Shown piece by piece: positions 1 through 6,852 of a stretch of DNA of 64,000 nt. The position numbers and the translations under genes were made by a program. The stretch's first letter is position 1. Every line of letters starts with the position of its first letter. Source of the stretch: Thermanaeromonas sp. C210 (GTDB lineage Bacteria; Bacillota; DSM-521; Neomoorellales; Neomoorellaceae); the NCBI RefSeq assembly GCF_013167955.1, contig NZ_BLWF01000001.1, positions 434,001-498,000 of the forward strand, in the 5' to 3' direction. The notes under the pieces are model-generated. The model had not been told where the DNA came from. It searched no databases and saw only the letters and a program-made list of their open reading frames with translations.

Positions 1-45
1 TATGGCCTTGGCTTGCTCCAAGAGATCCCTTGACGCTTTATGCAT
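1..45 (-). CDS. Partial CDS, N-terminus of an unidentified protein
   Basis: Fifteen codons of a minus-strand gene that leaves the window at base 1. It starts with ATG at 45-43 and reads MHKASRDLLEQAKAI. A strong ribosome binding site, AAAGGAGG on the minus strand, lies at about 52-59, 7 bases before the ATG. It is divergent from the sigma-factor operon. The product cannot be identified from 15 residues. Confidence 0.55.
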   Translation of the reverse strand, partial: MHKASRDLLEQAKAI

Positions 46-287
46 GACTCGCCTCCTTTACAACTTTAACCCTTCCCTAGCCTGCCCTGTCCCATACTTA
101 ATTTTAGTATGGAATAATTGAGTTTTGAAGGTAACAAGCTAGGATTTTATATCATTCGTTATTATCATAGTGGTGTTCCTTCTTGCGCCTGCAGCTGGGA
201 AAAGGCACTTCTAGTGAAGAAGTGGCCGTTTTCCAGCAACGGATGTCACAAACTCCTGAGTAGCGGTGTTATATTTATGGAATAAGG

Positions 288-821
288 TTGCGGGGGGAAA
301 GGGCCATCGAGCTTTTTGAATTTGAAGGGCTGTTTCAGACTTATTATTCCGGGGTGTATAGGTGGCTGTATTACCTTCTGGGAGAGCGAACGGCCGCCGA
401 GGACCTCGCCCAGGAAGTCTTCCTTAAGCTTTATTGCCAGCCCCCGGGGGATAAAAGCAATCTCCGAGGGTGGCTGAGGCGGGTAGCCGCTAACCTGGCC
501 TATAACTATCTCCGGAGCGAAGAGCGGCGCCGCCGTCGTGAAGAGGGAGAGGTCTTTAAGGAGGCGCGCGGGGTAATTGCCCTGGAGGAAGCCCTGTTGC
601 GGGAGGAAGAAGCCCGGAGGGTGCGGAATTGTCTGGCCCAGCTTTCACCCCGGGAACGCCTCTGCCTTCTTTTAAGGCAGGAGGGTTACAGCTACGCTGA
701 GATCGCCTCTATCATCCAGGTAGACAAAAACTCGGTGGGCACTATATTAGCCCGGGCACGGCGGCACTTTGTCACCCTGTACAACCGTAATGAGGGGAGG
801 GAGGGCCATGTGTCCCGATGA
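288..821 (+). CDS. ECF-type RNA polymerase sigma factor
   Basis: A 177-residue sigma-70 family protein of extracytoplasmic-function type. It directs RNA polymerase to a small regulon, usually in response to envelope stress. Region 2 is at about residues 10-50 (AAEDLAQEVFLKLY is the typical segment) and region 4 at about 118-162 (SPRERLCLL, then the YAEIASII helix-turn-helix). No region 1 or 3 is present, as expected for the ECF group. The start is taken as TTG at 288; there is no strong ribosome binding site, so it is uncertain. The gene overlaps the next by 14 bases, and that neighbour has a zinc-finger anti-sigma domain, so the pair is a sigma/anti-sigma module. It probably autoregulates, but I cannot assign a promoter motif. 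Confidence 0.9.
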   Translation: MRGERAIELFEFEGLFQTYYSGVYRWLYYLLGERTAAEDLAQEVFLKLYCQPPGDKSNLRGWLRRVAANLAYNYLRSEERRRRREEGEVFKEARGVIALEEALLREEEARRVRNCLAQLSPRERLCLLLRQEGYSYAEIASIIQVDKNSVGTILARARRHFVTLYNRNEGREGHVSR

Positions 822-1950
822 AGGGCTCCTCCAGGCCTTTCTAGATGGTGAGCTGGATGCAGCTCAGGCTATAAAGGTCGCAGGGCATTTGAGACGATGC
901 GCCGCTTGCCGGGAGCGGGCGGCCGTGCTGGAGGAGGTGAAGAGGGAAGCAAGTTCCGCTCTAGAGGTATACCGGCGGGCAACGGAGTCTGTAGTCTGTC
1001 CGCGACGGGTGCCCCAGAAGGTTTTACCGCCTTCCGGGAATAGCTCTTCGTCTAATGGGTTAGTGAAGGCCTTGGGGGCAACAAACAATAACAATAAGGT
1101 AAGGAGGGTAAGGGATATGGTGTTTAAGCACAAATGGGCGTCCGGTCTGGCTGTGGCGGCCCTGGCCTTGATATTTCTCCTCGGCTGGACTCCGGGACGC
1201 ACCCTGGCTTCCCAGTTCTTAAGCATCTTTCGTATGGAAAAGGTACAGGTGGTAAAATTTACTCCCCAGGATGTGGCCGAGCTCGAAAGACTTCTGAACG
1301 GTCAGGCCGGAGAAGTAGATATTCAGAATTTTGGCCGGTTAGAGGTTACTCAGCCGGGACAGCGACTACAAGTAACAGATCCCTCCCGTGTAGCAGAGTT
1401 AACCGGCCTTGAGCCCCGGATCCCAGAGGTTCTGGCCGGTATGGAAAGGGAAGAGATCCTGGTAGACCGGGGTATGGTCATCAAGATTACACCTGATGTA
1501 GAAAAAATAAACGCTTACTTAAAAGGACACGGAAACGTGCTCTTGCCGGAAAGCCTTAAAGGCCAGTCCTTTGCCTTAAAGGTGCCGCCGGCTGTAGAGG
1601 TCCGGTATAAAGGCCCCGTAGAACTTCTCATCGCCGGGGACTTGACCATCGAGGCTCCGGCCGGAGTAGACGTTCCGGCCCTGCGACAGGCCTTGCTTGG
1701 CTTGCCTTTACTGCCAGACAATTTGCGCCGCCAGCTCGGAGCCATCGACGATTGGCAGCATACTCTGCCTATACCGGACACCCAGGACTTGGCGGCCCGG
1801 GAAGTTACAGTTAACGGTAACCAGGGTGTTTACGTTAGCCGCGACGATAAATCCCGCGGCGTCCTGGTGTGGCGCCAGGATAACAGTTGGTGGGCTATAG
1901 AGGGACTTCCCTTGGAAGAAGCCTTGAAAGCTGCTGCGGAGGTCAAATAA
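808..1950 (+). CDS. Membrane-anchored anti-sigma factor with zinc-finger (zf-HC2) domain
   Basis: A 380-residue protein starting at ATG 808, behind the ribosome binding site GGGAGGGAGG; an earlier in-frame start would lack one. The N-terminus has the zinc-binding anti-sigma motif His27-x3-Cys31-x2-Cys34. One hydrophobic segment at about residues 108-126 places the N-terminus in the cytoplasm and roughly 250 residues outside. Such proteins hold the partner sigma factor until an envelope signal releases it. The extracytoplasmic part has no motif I recognise. The start overlaps the sigma gene, and the stop TAA shares its last A with the ATG of the ABC ATPase gene (TAATG), so the four genes are translationally coupled. 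The assignment is firm; the signal sensed is unknown. Confidence 0.85.
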   Translation: MCPDEGLLQAFLDGELDAAQAIKVAGHLRRCAACRERAAVLEEVKREASSALEVYRRATESVVCPRRVPQKVLPPSGNSSSSNGLVKALGATNNNNKVRRVRDMVFKHKWASGLAVAALALIFLLGWTPGRTLASQFLSIFRMEKVQVVKFTPQDVAELERLLNGQAGEVDIQNFGRLEVTQPGQRLQVTDPSRVAELTGLEPRIPEVLAGMEREEILVDRGMVIKITPDVEKINAYLKGHGNVLLPESLKGQSFALKVPPAVEVRYKGPVELLIAGDLTIEAPAGVDVPALRQALLGLPLLPDNLRRQLGAIDDWQHTLPIPDTQDLAAREVTVNGNQGVYVSRDDKSRGVLVWRQDNSWWAIEGLPLEEALKAAAEVK

Positions 1951-2870
1951 TGGCTATCGTCGAAACCAGGAATCTGACGAAAATCTACGGTAGACAAATA
2001 GCCTGCCGGGAGATCTGCCTCTCCGTAGAGGAGGGGCAGATTTTCGGCCTTTTGGGGCCCAACGGCGCAGGTAAGAGCACCCTGGTCAAAATGTTAGTGG
2101 GCCTGGTTTACCCTACGCAGGGAGAAGCCCTGGTGGCCGGACGCAGGCCTTGGGATAGCCGGGGACGCCGGGAGATTGGTTTTCTACCGGAAAACTTCCG
2201 CCTTCATGAGTGGCTTAAGGGCGAGGAGCTTTTGGTCTTCCACGGTCGCCTTGCGGGACTTAAAGAGAAGGAAGCCCGGCGCCGGGCCCGGCAGGTTTTG
2301 GAACTCGTGGGGTTAGACAAAGACGGGGGAAAAATGGTAGCCCATTACAGCAAGGGCATGCAGCAGCGTTTGGGTCTGGCGGCTGCCCTGGTAGGTAACC
2401 CCCGGGTAATCTTCCTAGATGAGCCCACCTCGGCCCTGGACCCCCTGGGCCGGCGCCAGGTACGGGAACTCCTTGGGGCCCTAAAACAGGAGGGTAAGAC
2501 CATCTTTCTAAACAGCCATCTCCTAAGCGAAGTCGAACAGGTGTGCGACCGGGTAGCTATTATCCACCAGGGGAGGGTGCTGGCGCAGGGAAGCCTTAAG
2601 GAGCTTATCATGGGGCCCACGGAGGTTAAGGCCAGGGTCGGCGGCTTAAAACCGGAACTGGAGGAAAACTTACGTCGCCGCTACCCCTCCTTAAGGGCAG
2701 AAGGCGGCCATCTTACTGTGGCCCTAAACAGTAAGGAGGAAATACCCCATCTGGTAGCGTACCTGGTGGCGGAGGGCCTGCGCATATATGAGATAACGCC
2801 CCGGCAAAACTCCCTGGAGGAAGTCTTTGTCAAGCTAGTGGGGGAAGGGGAAAAGCTGGAATGTGGTTAA
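1950..2870 (+). CDS. ABC transporter ATP-binding protein
   Basis: A 306-residue ATPase subunit of an ABC-2 type exporter. Walker A is GPNGAGKST at residues 36-44, the signature is YSKGMQQRLGLA, Walker B is VIFLDEPT, and the switch His is in LNSHLLSE. A C-terminal extension of about 80 residues is typical of drug or bacteriocin-resistance ATPases. The start is ATG 1950, overlapping the anti-sigma stop; a longer in-frame version from 1887 would run inside the upstream gene. It overlaps the permease gene by 10 bases. With an ECF sigma pair in the same operon, a role in export of envelope-active compounds or in lipid handling is likely but is inferred. Confidence 0.92.
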   Translation: MAIVETRNLTKIYGRQIACREICLSVEEGQIFGLLGPNGAGKSTLVKMLVGLVYPTQGEALVAGRRPWDSRGRREIGFLPENFRLHEWLKGEELLVFHGRLAGLKEKEARRRARQVLELVGLDKDGGKMVAHYSKGMQQRLGLAAALVGNPRVIFLDEPTSALDPLGRRQVRELLGALKQEGKTIFLNSHLLSEVEQVCDRVAIIHQGRVLAQGSLKELIMGPTEVKARVGGLKPELEENLRRRYPSLRAEGGHLTVALNSKEEIPHLVAYLVAEGLRIYEITPRQNSLEEVFVKLVGEGEKLECG

Positions 2871-3706
2871 TGGCCCTTTTCACCTTTCGCGAGGCCTGGC
2901 GCAAGAAAGTTGTTATAGTAGTCGGCGTGTTAACCCTGGGCTTTCTGGTCTTGTACGGCACCGGCCTCCACTTCATAGGCGAGAACCTGAACTGGCAGGC
3001 AAACTCCCTAGAGTATATGCAAGGGATACTCGTCTTTGTGCTCGGCGTTTACTTCGCGGGTTTCCTGGTGGCGGGTCTGTCCATCATGTCCGCTGTCGGC
3101 AGTATTTCTGGCGAAATTGAAAACGGCACCATTCCTACCCTGGCTACGAGGCCCCTATCCCGCAGCTCCCTCCTGTTGGGCAAATTTGCCGGTCAGGCAG
3201 CGGTGTTAGTCACCTATGCAGCCTTCTTTTTCTTAGCCCTGGCCGGTCTGCTATACTGGCAGGTGGGCATGATGATACCCGGCCTTTTGCCCGCCCTGGG
3301 CCTGTTCGTCCTTGAGCCCGTGGTGCTCCTGGCCATTACCATGTGGGGAACGACGAGGCTTCCCACCATGGGCAATGGCATCCTGGCCTTCTCCCTCTAT
3401 GCTCTAGCCGTGGTAGGAGGTATGATAGAGCAAATCGGAGCATTGTTGAATTCTACTCCTACCGTGTACGCCGGGGTGATAACCAGCCTGCTCCTACCGG
3501 TGGACTCCCTGTATCGGCGCCTGGTGGCTGAAATAGGAGAGAAGGTTCCCTTCAGCTCCCAGATGGGTTTTGTGGACCCCCAAGACTTCTTAGGGCCCTT
3601 CGGTAGCCCATCCACTCCCAGCGACTGGATGATAATATATACTCTGATGTATATATTCCTGTCCTTGGCCGCTGCTGTTTACTTTTTCAATAGACGAGAT
3701 ATTTGA
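2861..3706 (+). CDS. ABC-2 type transporter permease
   Basis: A 281-residue integral membrane protein with six likely transmembrane segments. The first is near residues 16-34, and there is a long hydrophobic series between about 50 and 200. The cytoplasmic segment SGEIENGTIPTLATRPLSRSSLLLGK is typical of ABC-2 permeases that pair with a CcmA/BcrA-like ATPase. It is the last gene of the sigma/anti-sigma/ABC operon and overlaps the ATPase gene by 10 bases. Substrate unknown. Confidence 0.88.
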   Translation: MWLMALFTFREAWRKKVVIVVGVLTLGFLVLYGTGLHFIGENLNWQANSLEYMQGILVFVLGVYFAGFLVAGLSIMSAVGSISGEIENGTIPTLATRPLSRSSLLLGKFAGQAAVLVTYAAFFFLALAGLLYWQVGMMIPGLLPALGLFVLEPVVLLAITMWGTTRLPTMGNGILAFSLYALAVVGGMIEQIGALLNSTPTVYAGVITSLLLPVDSLYRRLVAEIGEKVPFSSQMGFVDPQDFLGPFGSPSTPSDWMIIYTLMYIFLSLAAAVYFFNRRDI

Positions 3707-3775
3707 AAGGGGCGACTTTCGGTACGAAATTCAAGGACAGATCATGGTTTCAAGATTTATGTCCAAAGAAGGTCT

Positions 3776-3824
3776 GACCTAGCCTTCCGGGACGCAAGCT
3801 AAGACACCGCCCGCAGGCCAGGTC
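3776..3824 (+). other. Predicted RNA hairpin in the leader of the DUF218 gene
   Basis: GACCTAGCCT at 3776-3785 can pair with AGGCCAGGTC at 3815-3824, with one internal mismatch, around a 29-base GC-rich loop that includes GGGACGCAAGC. The fragment resembles pieces of cyclic-di-GMP-I riboswitches (GGGACGCAAAGC and GCCAGGT), but the conserved 5' half (GGCAAACC) is absent. I call it only a structured leader. It lies 24 bases before the next start codon. Confidence 0.3.
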
Positions 3825-3847
3825 GACTCAGGGATCAAGGTGCAAGC

Positions 3848-4435
3848 ATGGCTACGCCCAATATAATGAAAAAACTCGTCCTGCGCCTATTAACCTTACT
3901 GGTGGCCGGAGCAGTTCTGACAACGGGTATTCTCTACGCCTACATTGAATGGTTCGGCCGCCGGGTTAAACCTCAAGAAGCAGAGGTAATAATTGTACTG
4001 GGTGCGGCTGTATGGCCCGAGGGCCCCAGCCCTGCCCTGTTGGAACGCCTGGCCTTGGCGGAGAGGCTATACCGGGAAGGTTATGCTCCGGCCGTTATCA
4101 CCACCGGCGGGGTAGGGAATCTCAATCCCACACCGGAGGGAAGGGCGGCAAGGGAGACCCTTATAGCCCGGGGCCTACCGGCAAATTATATTTATGAAGA
4201 AACCACTTCCTGTAATACGCGAGAAAACCTGGAAGGTGCTCTTTCTATCATGCAGAGGCATGGATGGAAACGGGCCCTCATCGTGAGCCACGATTTCCAC
4301 CTGTTGCGCGCCATGCGAGAGGCTAGAAAGCTGGGCATGGAGGTTTCGGGGGCCGGGGTTCACAGAACGGCCCTGGTGAGGCCTCCATTAATCTTAAGGG
4401 AAGTGGTGGCGAACCTGGTGAGCTTGGTGAGGTAG
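3848..4435 (+). CDS. YdcF/SanA-like DUF218 family protein
   Basis: A 195-residue protein with one N-terminal transmembrane anchor (about residues 9-31) followed by a DUF218 domain. Typical segments are VIIVLGAAVWPEGPSPALLERL, ITTGG, the Glu-Thr-Ser-Thr/Asn-like ETTSCNTRENL, and ALIVSHDFHLLRA. Family members (SanA, ElyC, YdcF) act in or near the envelope, with links to peptidoglycan precursor lipid and vancomycin sensitivity. Their exact reaction is not settled. ATG 3848 follows AAGGTG by 6 bases. The gene stands alone after the ABC operon. Confidence 0.85.
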   Translation: MATPNIMKKLVLRLLTLLVAGAVLTTGILYAYIEWFGRRVKPQEAEVIIVLGAAVWPEGPSPALLERLALAERLYREGYAPAVITTGGVGNLNPTPEGRAARETLIARGLPANYIYEETTSCNTRENLEGALSIMQRHGWKRALIVSHDFHLLRAMREARKLGMEVSGAGVHRTALVRPPLILREVVANLVSLVR

Positions 4436-4780
4436 GCTGCCGGGTTCAACCAAACCTTTAAGCCTTGCCTTCGATTTCCTTCCCTTGCTTGAGGAGCACT
4501 CCCCTTTCTCTTCCTCGCTGTTACTATTACCGCCCGGCCAGCTTCTTTCGGCCGGCCACCGCCGGATGGCTTCCAGTTTCTCCACCGAGGCGCAGGTGAA
4601 ACAGGCGTGCCCCCAGTACCGGGCGAAGAAGGGCAGGAGCGCGTTTTAAGGTCTTCTTTCATGCCCTCGACCTGATAGTCCTGCCGGTGGAGACCGGGTA
4701 ATCCCCGTCCCCGGGGCCCGGATGATGGTGAGTAGCTTCTTTACCGCTGAGGTTAATTTATCGGGGTTGTGGTTTATCAT
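4436..4780. other. Non-coding, probably eroded sequence
   Basis: There is no convincing gene in this 345-base stretch. Open frames here lack ribosome binding sites and show no recognisable domains. It runs directly into a remnant of an insertion-sequence end at 4781, so the stretch may be transposon debris. Confidence 0.4.
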
Positions 4781-4833
4781 GCCGGCATTTTCACCGGTGG
4801 ATTTAACGCCGGCAATATCACGAACGGATTACA
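4781..4833 (+). mobile_element. Remnant of an insertion-sequence end (same family as the IS at 48308-49743)
   Basis: These 53 bases align without gaps to the right end of the intact element (49691-49743), with about 40 of 53 positions identical. The shared blocks are CATTTTCAC, GGATTT, CAATATCAC, ACGGAT and the terminal ACA. The rest of the element is missing or too worn to see. The remnant ends 18 bases before the TTGACG box of the promoter at 4852. In the intact element the right end is 16 bases before the TTGACG of the sdpR promoter. Confidence 0.6.
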
Positions 4834-4851
4834 TATTATGAGAGAAAAGTC

Positions 4852-4880
4852 TTGACGGTTTTTCGGGGAAGGCCTATACT
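4852..4880 (+). promoter_or_regulatory. Sigma-A type promoter
   Basis: TTGACG at 4852-4857 and TATACT at 4875-4880 are separated by 17 bases, close to consensus. The copper-operator-like inverted repeat at 4890-4906 covers the expected transcription start. Confidence 0.75.
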
Positions 4881-4889
4881 AGTTACAGG

Positions 4890-4906
4890 ATACCCCCATG
4901 GGGTAT
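4890..4906 (+). promoter_or_regulatory. CsoR-like copper operator
   Basis: ATACCCCCATGGGGTAT is a perfect 7-base inverted repeat (ATACCCC / GGGGTAT) around a 3-base centre. TACCCC-GGGGTA half-sites are the known pattern for CsoR-type copper(I) repressors in Gram-positive bacteria. It lies just downstream of the -10 box and upstream of a decayed heavy-metal-binding domain. No csoR gene is in the window. Confidence 0.65.
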
Positions 4907-4970
4907 GCCCGATAAGGAAGATTGCTTGTGATAACATAAGTTTATGCCGGGCTAATTTACCGAATTAAAT

Positions 4971-5108
4971 GTGGGCATGAGCTGTGAATCCTGCGAAGGC
5001 GAGGTATAAAGGGTGGTGAAGAGCCTCCCGGGGGTTAGAGAGCTCGCGGTCACCCATCCGGGCGGAGCCGGCGCCGGTGCGGTTTTTCCGGCAACCGGCC
5101 ACTATTAA
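4971..5108 (+). pseudogene. Decayed copper chaperone / heavy-metal-associated (HMA) domain
   Basis: Read from about 4971, the frame gives VGMSCESCEGEV, a TAA stop at 5007-5009, then RVVKSLPGVRELAVTHPGG. This matches the HMA fold: MxCxxC metal loop, first helix, then the KSLPGV turn and second strand. The internal stop falls in the first helix, and an in-frame TAA at 4953 removes the expected first strand. It is probably a broken copZ-like gene or the N-terminus of a CopA ATPase. The promoter and copper operator upstream support this reading. Confidence 0.6.
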
Positions 5109-5247
5109 GGGTCTAGGAGGGGTGCCTGGACGGGTATTTGGGAAAAAAGGGAACCTCCTTAGCTAAGAACACACAATTGGTTAATACGTGCGGCAAACTT
5201 TCTTCACAATCAAGTGTTACCGGAATAAACAAAGGAGGTTGTGATTT

Positions 5248-5613
5248 ATGAAAAAGAAATTGGTCGTTGTTATGGCCACTTTGCTCTTGGTAGCGCTGGC
5301 GGTCCCTGCTGCCTTTGCGGCCCTGAACGACCAGCAAAGGGAAGAAGTCAATCAGCTCTTCCAACAGATGTTCGAGCTAAAGAAGCAAATTATCGATAAG
5401 TATGTAGAGGGCGGGGAGATTACCCCGGAACAGGGCCGCATAATGAAAGAACACCTGGATTACATGCAACAGTATCATAGGGACTACGGCTTTGGTATTA
5501 TGGGTGCCGGTCACTGTGGCGCCGGTTTCTTCGGAAATAACGGGGGACGACCTGCCCCTTCCGGTTTTAGGTACGGAGGGCATATGATGGGCGCCTACGG
5601 TATGATGTATTAA
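5248..5613 (+). CDS. Secreted DUF2680-like small protein, His/Met/Gly-rich C-terminus
   Basis: A 121-residue protein. The start ATG 5248 follows a textbook AAAGGAGG. An N-terminal signal peptide (MKKKLVVVMATLLLVALAVPAAFA, about 24 residues) is followed by an alpha-helical region: QREEVNQLFQQMFELKKQIIDKYVEGGEITPEQG, the pattern of the DUF2680/YckD family. The C-terminus is rich in Gly, His and Met (HCGAGFFG, YGGHMMGAYGMMY), which could bind metal. It is downstream of the copper operator and upstream of a YHS protein, so a metal-related envelope role is plausible but inferred. Confidence 0.75.
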   Translation: MKKKLVVVMATLLLVALAVPAAFAALNDQQREEVNQLFQQMFELKKQIIDKYVEGGEITPEQGRIMKEHLDYMQQYHRDYGFGIMGAGHCGAGFFGNNGGRPAPSGFRYGGHMMGAYGMMY

Positions 5614-5636
5614 ATACTGGGTACAAAAACCAGGAC

Positions 5637-5676
5637 AAGCAGGGCCCTGATCTTTATACAGTTCAGGGTCTTGCTT
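5637..5676 (+). terminator. Possible terminator hairpin
   Basis: AAGCAGGGCCCTGA at 5637-5650 pairs, with two mismatches, with TTCAGGGTCTTGCTT at about 5662-5676. The T-run that follows is poor. Confidence 0.45.
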
Positions 5677-5760
5677 CATTAAGAACTATCTTAGCTCCCA
5701 AACCCCTGAAGGCTGTAAAAGGAGGCCGCACTAGTTTCCTTCCCGAAGGAGAAGAGAGCC

Positions 5761-6108
5761 TTGGAATTCCTGACAGCATATTTACCTTATCTCATCTTAG
5801 GTGGCTTAATTTTTTTCATGATGCGTTATGGGGGTGGGTGTTGCGGAGGTCACCGGCACAGCCAGCATAACCCCGGAAAACGTATGGAGCATGGCGAAGA
5901 CGGTGGTGGTCACCCCCAAGCAGACCACCCAATGAGGGAACAAAAAGGCAGAATGTTTACCGGCCAGGTCCGGGACCCTGTCTGTGGAATGATGGTAAAC
6001 AAGGAAGAGGCTGTTTACAGGATTTACGGCGGACAAGAGTATTACTTTTGCAGTGAGGATTGCGCGCGTATCTTTGAGGCCCGGCGTGAGCGCAGGGCCA
6101 ACTTATGA
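5761..6108 (+). CDS. Membrane-anchored YHS-domain protein
   Basis: A 115-residue protein starting at TTG 5761 behind GAAGGAGAAGAG. Residues about 5-21 form one transmembrane segment. Next comes a Cys/His/Gly-rich linker (GGGCCGGHRHSQH) and a C-terminal YHS domain at about 70-110 (RDPVCGMMVNKEEA, then YYFCSEDCARIFE). YHS domains bind metal and occur in copper and heavy-metal ATPases, where DPVCGM is the signature. Together with the DUF2680 protein and the copper operator it suggests a small metal-handling island. Confidence 0.75.
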   Translation: MEFLTAYLPYLILGGLIFFMMRYGGGCCGGHRHSQHNPGKRMEHGEDGGGHPQADHPMREQKGRMFTGQVRDPVCGMMVNKEEAVYRIYGGQEYYFCSEDCARIFEARRERRANL

Positions 6109-6140
6109 GGGCAAGTAGACTCACTTAACTTTCTTAAATA

Positions 6141-6203
6141 GGTCACAGCTCTTCTTTTGGTAATACCGGCTTCTTTAAATCTGAGAAGAGATGTGGCCTT
6201 TTT
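6141..6203 (+). terminator. Intrinsic terminator
   Basis: GGTCACAGCTCTTCT (6141-6155) pairs with AGAAGAGATGTGGCC (6184-6198) with one mismatch and one wobble pair, and is followed by TTTTT. It ends transcription after the YHS gene. Confidence 0.75.
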
Positions 6204-6420
6204 ATTGTGGGTGTGGCCAATAACTCAAAGGCTGTCCCTCAGCCGGGTAGGTCTAAGGCTTAAACCCTTTCCTAGGTCTGGCATTCCTCGATTAAGCCTT
6301 GATTCGCTGTAGATGAGGGAGTTCCTCGCCCACGAGGGCCAGTTTTCTATGACTGCACCTTCATAGAGGAAAGTCTCGCCACTGAACCTACCTTCTGAAA
6401 CTCCCCTTATATCGGCCGCC
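6204..6420. other. Intergenic, nothing recognised
   Basis: No gene, repeat or structure that I can support. It borders a molybdenum-hydroxylase gene fragment and may be eroded DNA. Confidence 0.4.
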
Positions 6421-6534
6421 GATATCCAAGAGGAAGCCGTCCAGTGCGGCTTCTGTACTCCCGTTTATATTCTTACGGCCACGCCGAGTTTGCTCCCCAA
6501 AAGAGCAAAACAGGACGTCGAGCCGTCGTCTTAG
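6421..6534 (+). pseudogene. Fragment of a molybdenum-hydroxylase [2Fe-2S] subunit gene
   Basis: The translation [25 protein letters not shown] matches the CGFCTPG segment of the intact small subunit encoded at 13072-13551. The DNA match is close (6433-6484 against about 13368-13420, with only a few differences). The frame runs into TAG at 6532. The rest of the gene is absent, so this is a stray or decayed copy. Confidence 0.7.
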
Positions 6535-6672
6535 CTGCGGATTTCCAGACAATGAATTCCGCACCAACCCCCTAGAGTTCCTGCATGGGAACCGCCAAGG
6601 CCCCAGATTGGACTCCTTTTCCGGTGGTAGGACAATCCGAGGTCTTCGTACAATGTACCGGGGGGAAGTGAG

Positions 6673-6852
6673 ATGGCGGCGGCAGGAAGAGTGGGCAGCA
6701 AGGATCCGGCGGGAGGCTATATAATTAAGGTAATATATACGGGCTCAAGGGAAGAGGGTGAAAGGGCCCTGAAAGAGGCCAGGCGTCACGCCTTCCAGAG
6801 ACTTTGCGCCGCAGGCGGGAAGGGAAAGGTGGAAGCCGGGTGCTGGCCGTAA
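6673..6852 (+). CDS. Small protein upstream of and overlapping the serine recombinase gene
   Basis: A 59-residue frame starting ATG 6673 behind GGGGGAAGTG. It reads MAAAGRVGSKDPAGGYIIKV and continues with YTGSREEGERALKEARRHAFQRL. It overlaps the recombinase start by 13 bases, which suggests translational coupling. I do not recognise a domain; the mid-part is likely a charged helix. It could be a leader peptide for the recombinase. Confidence 0.45.
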   Translation: MAAAGRVGSKDPAGGYIIKVIYTGSREEGERALKEARRHAFQRLCAAGGKGKVEAGCWP

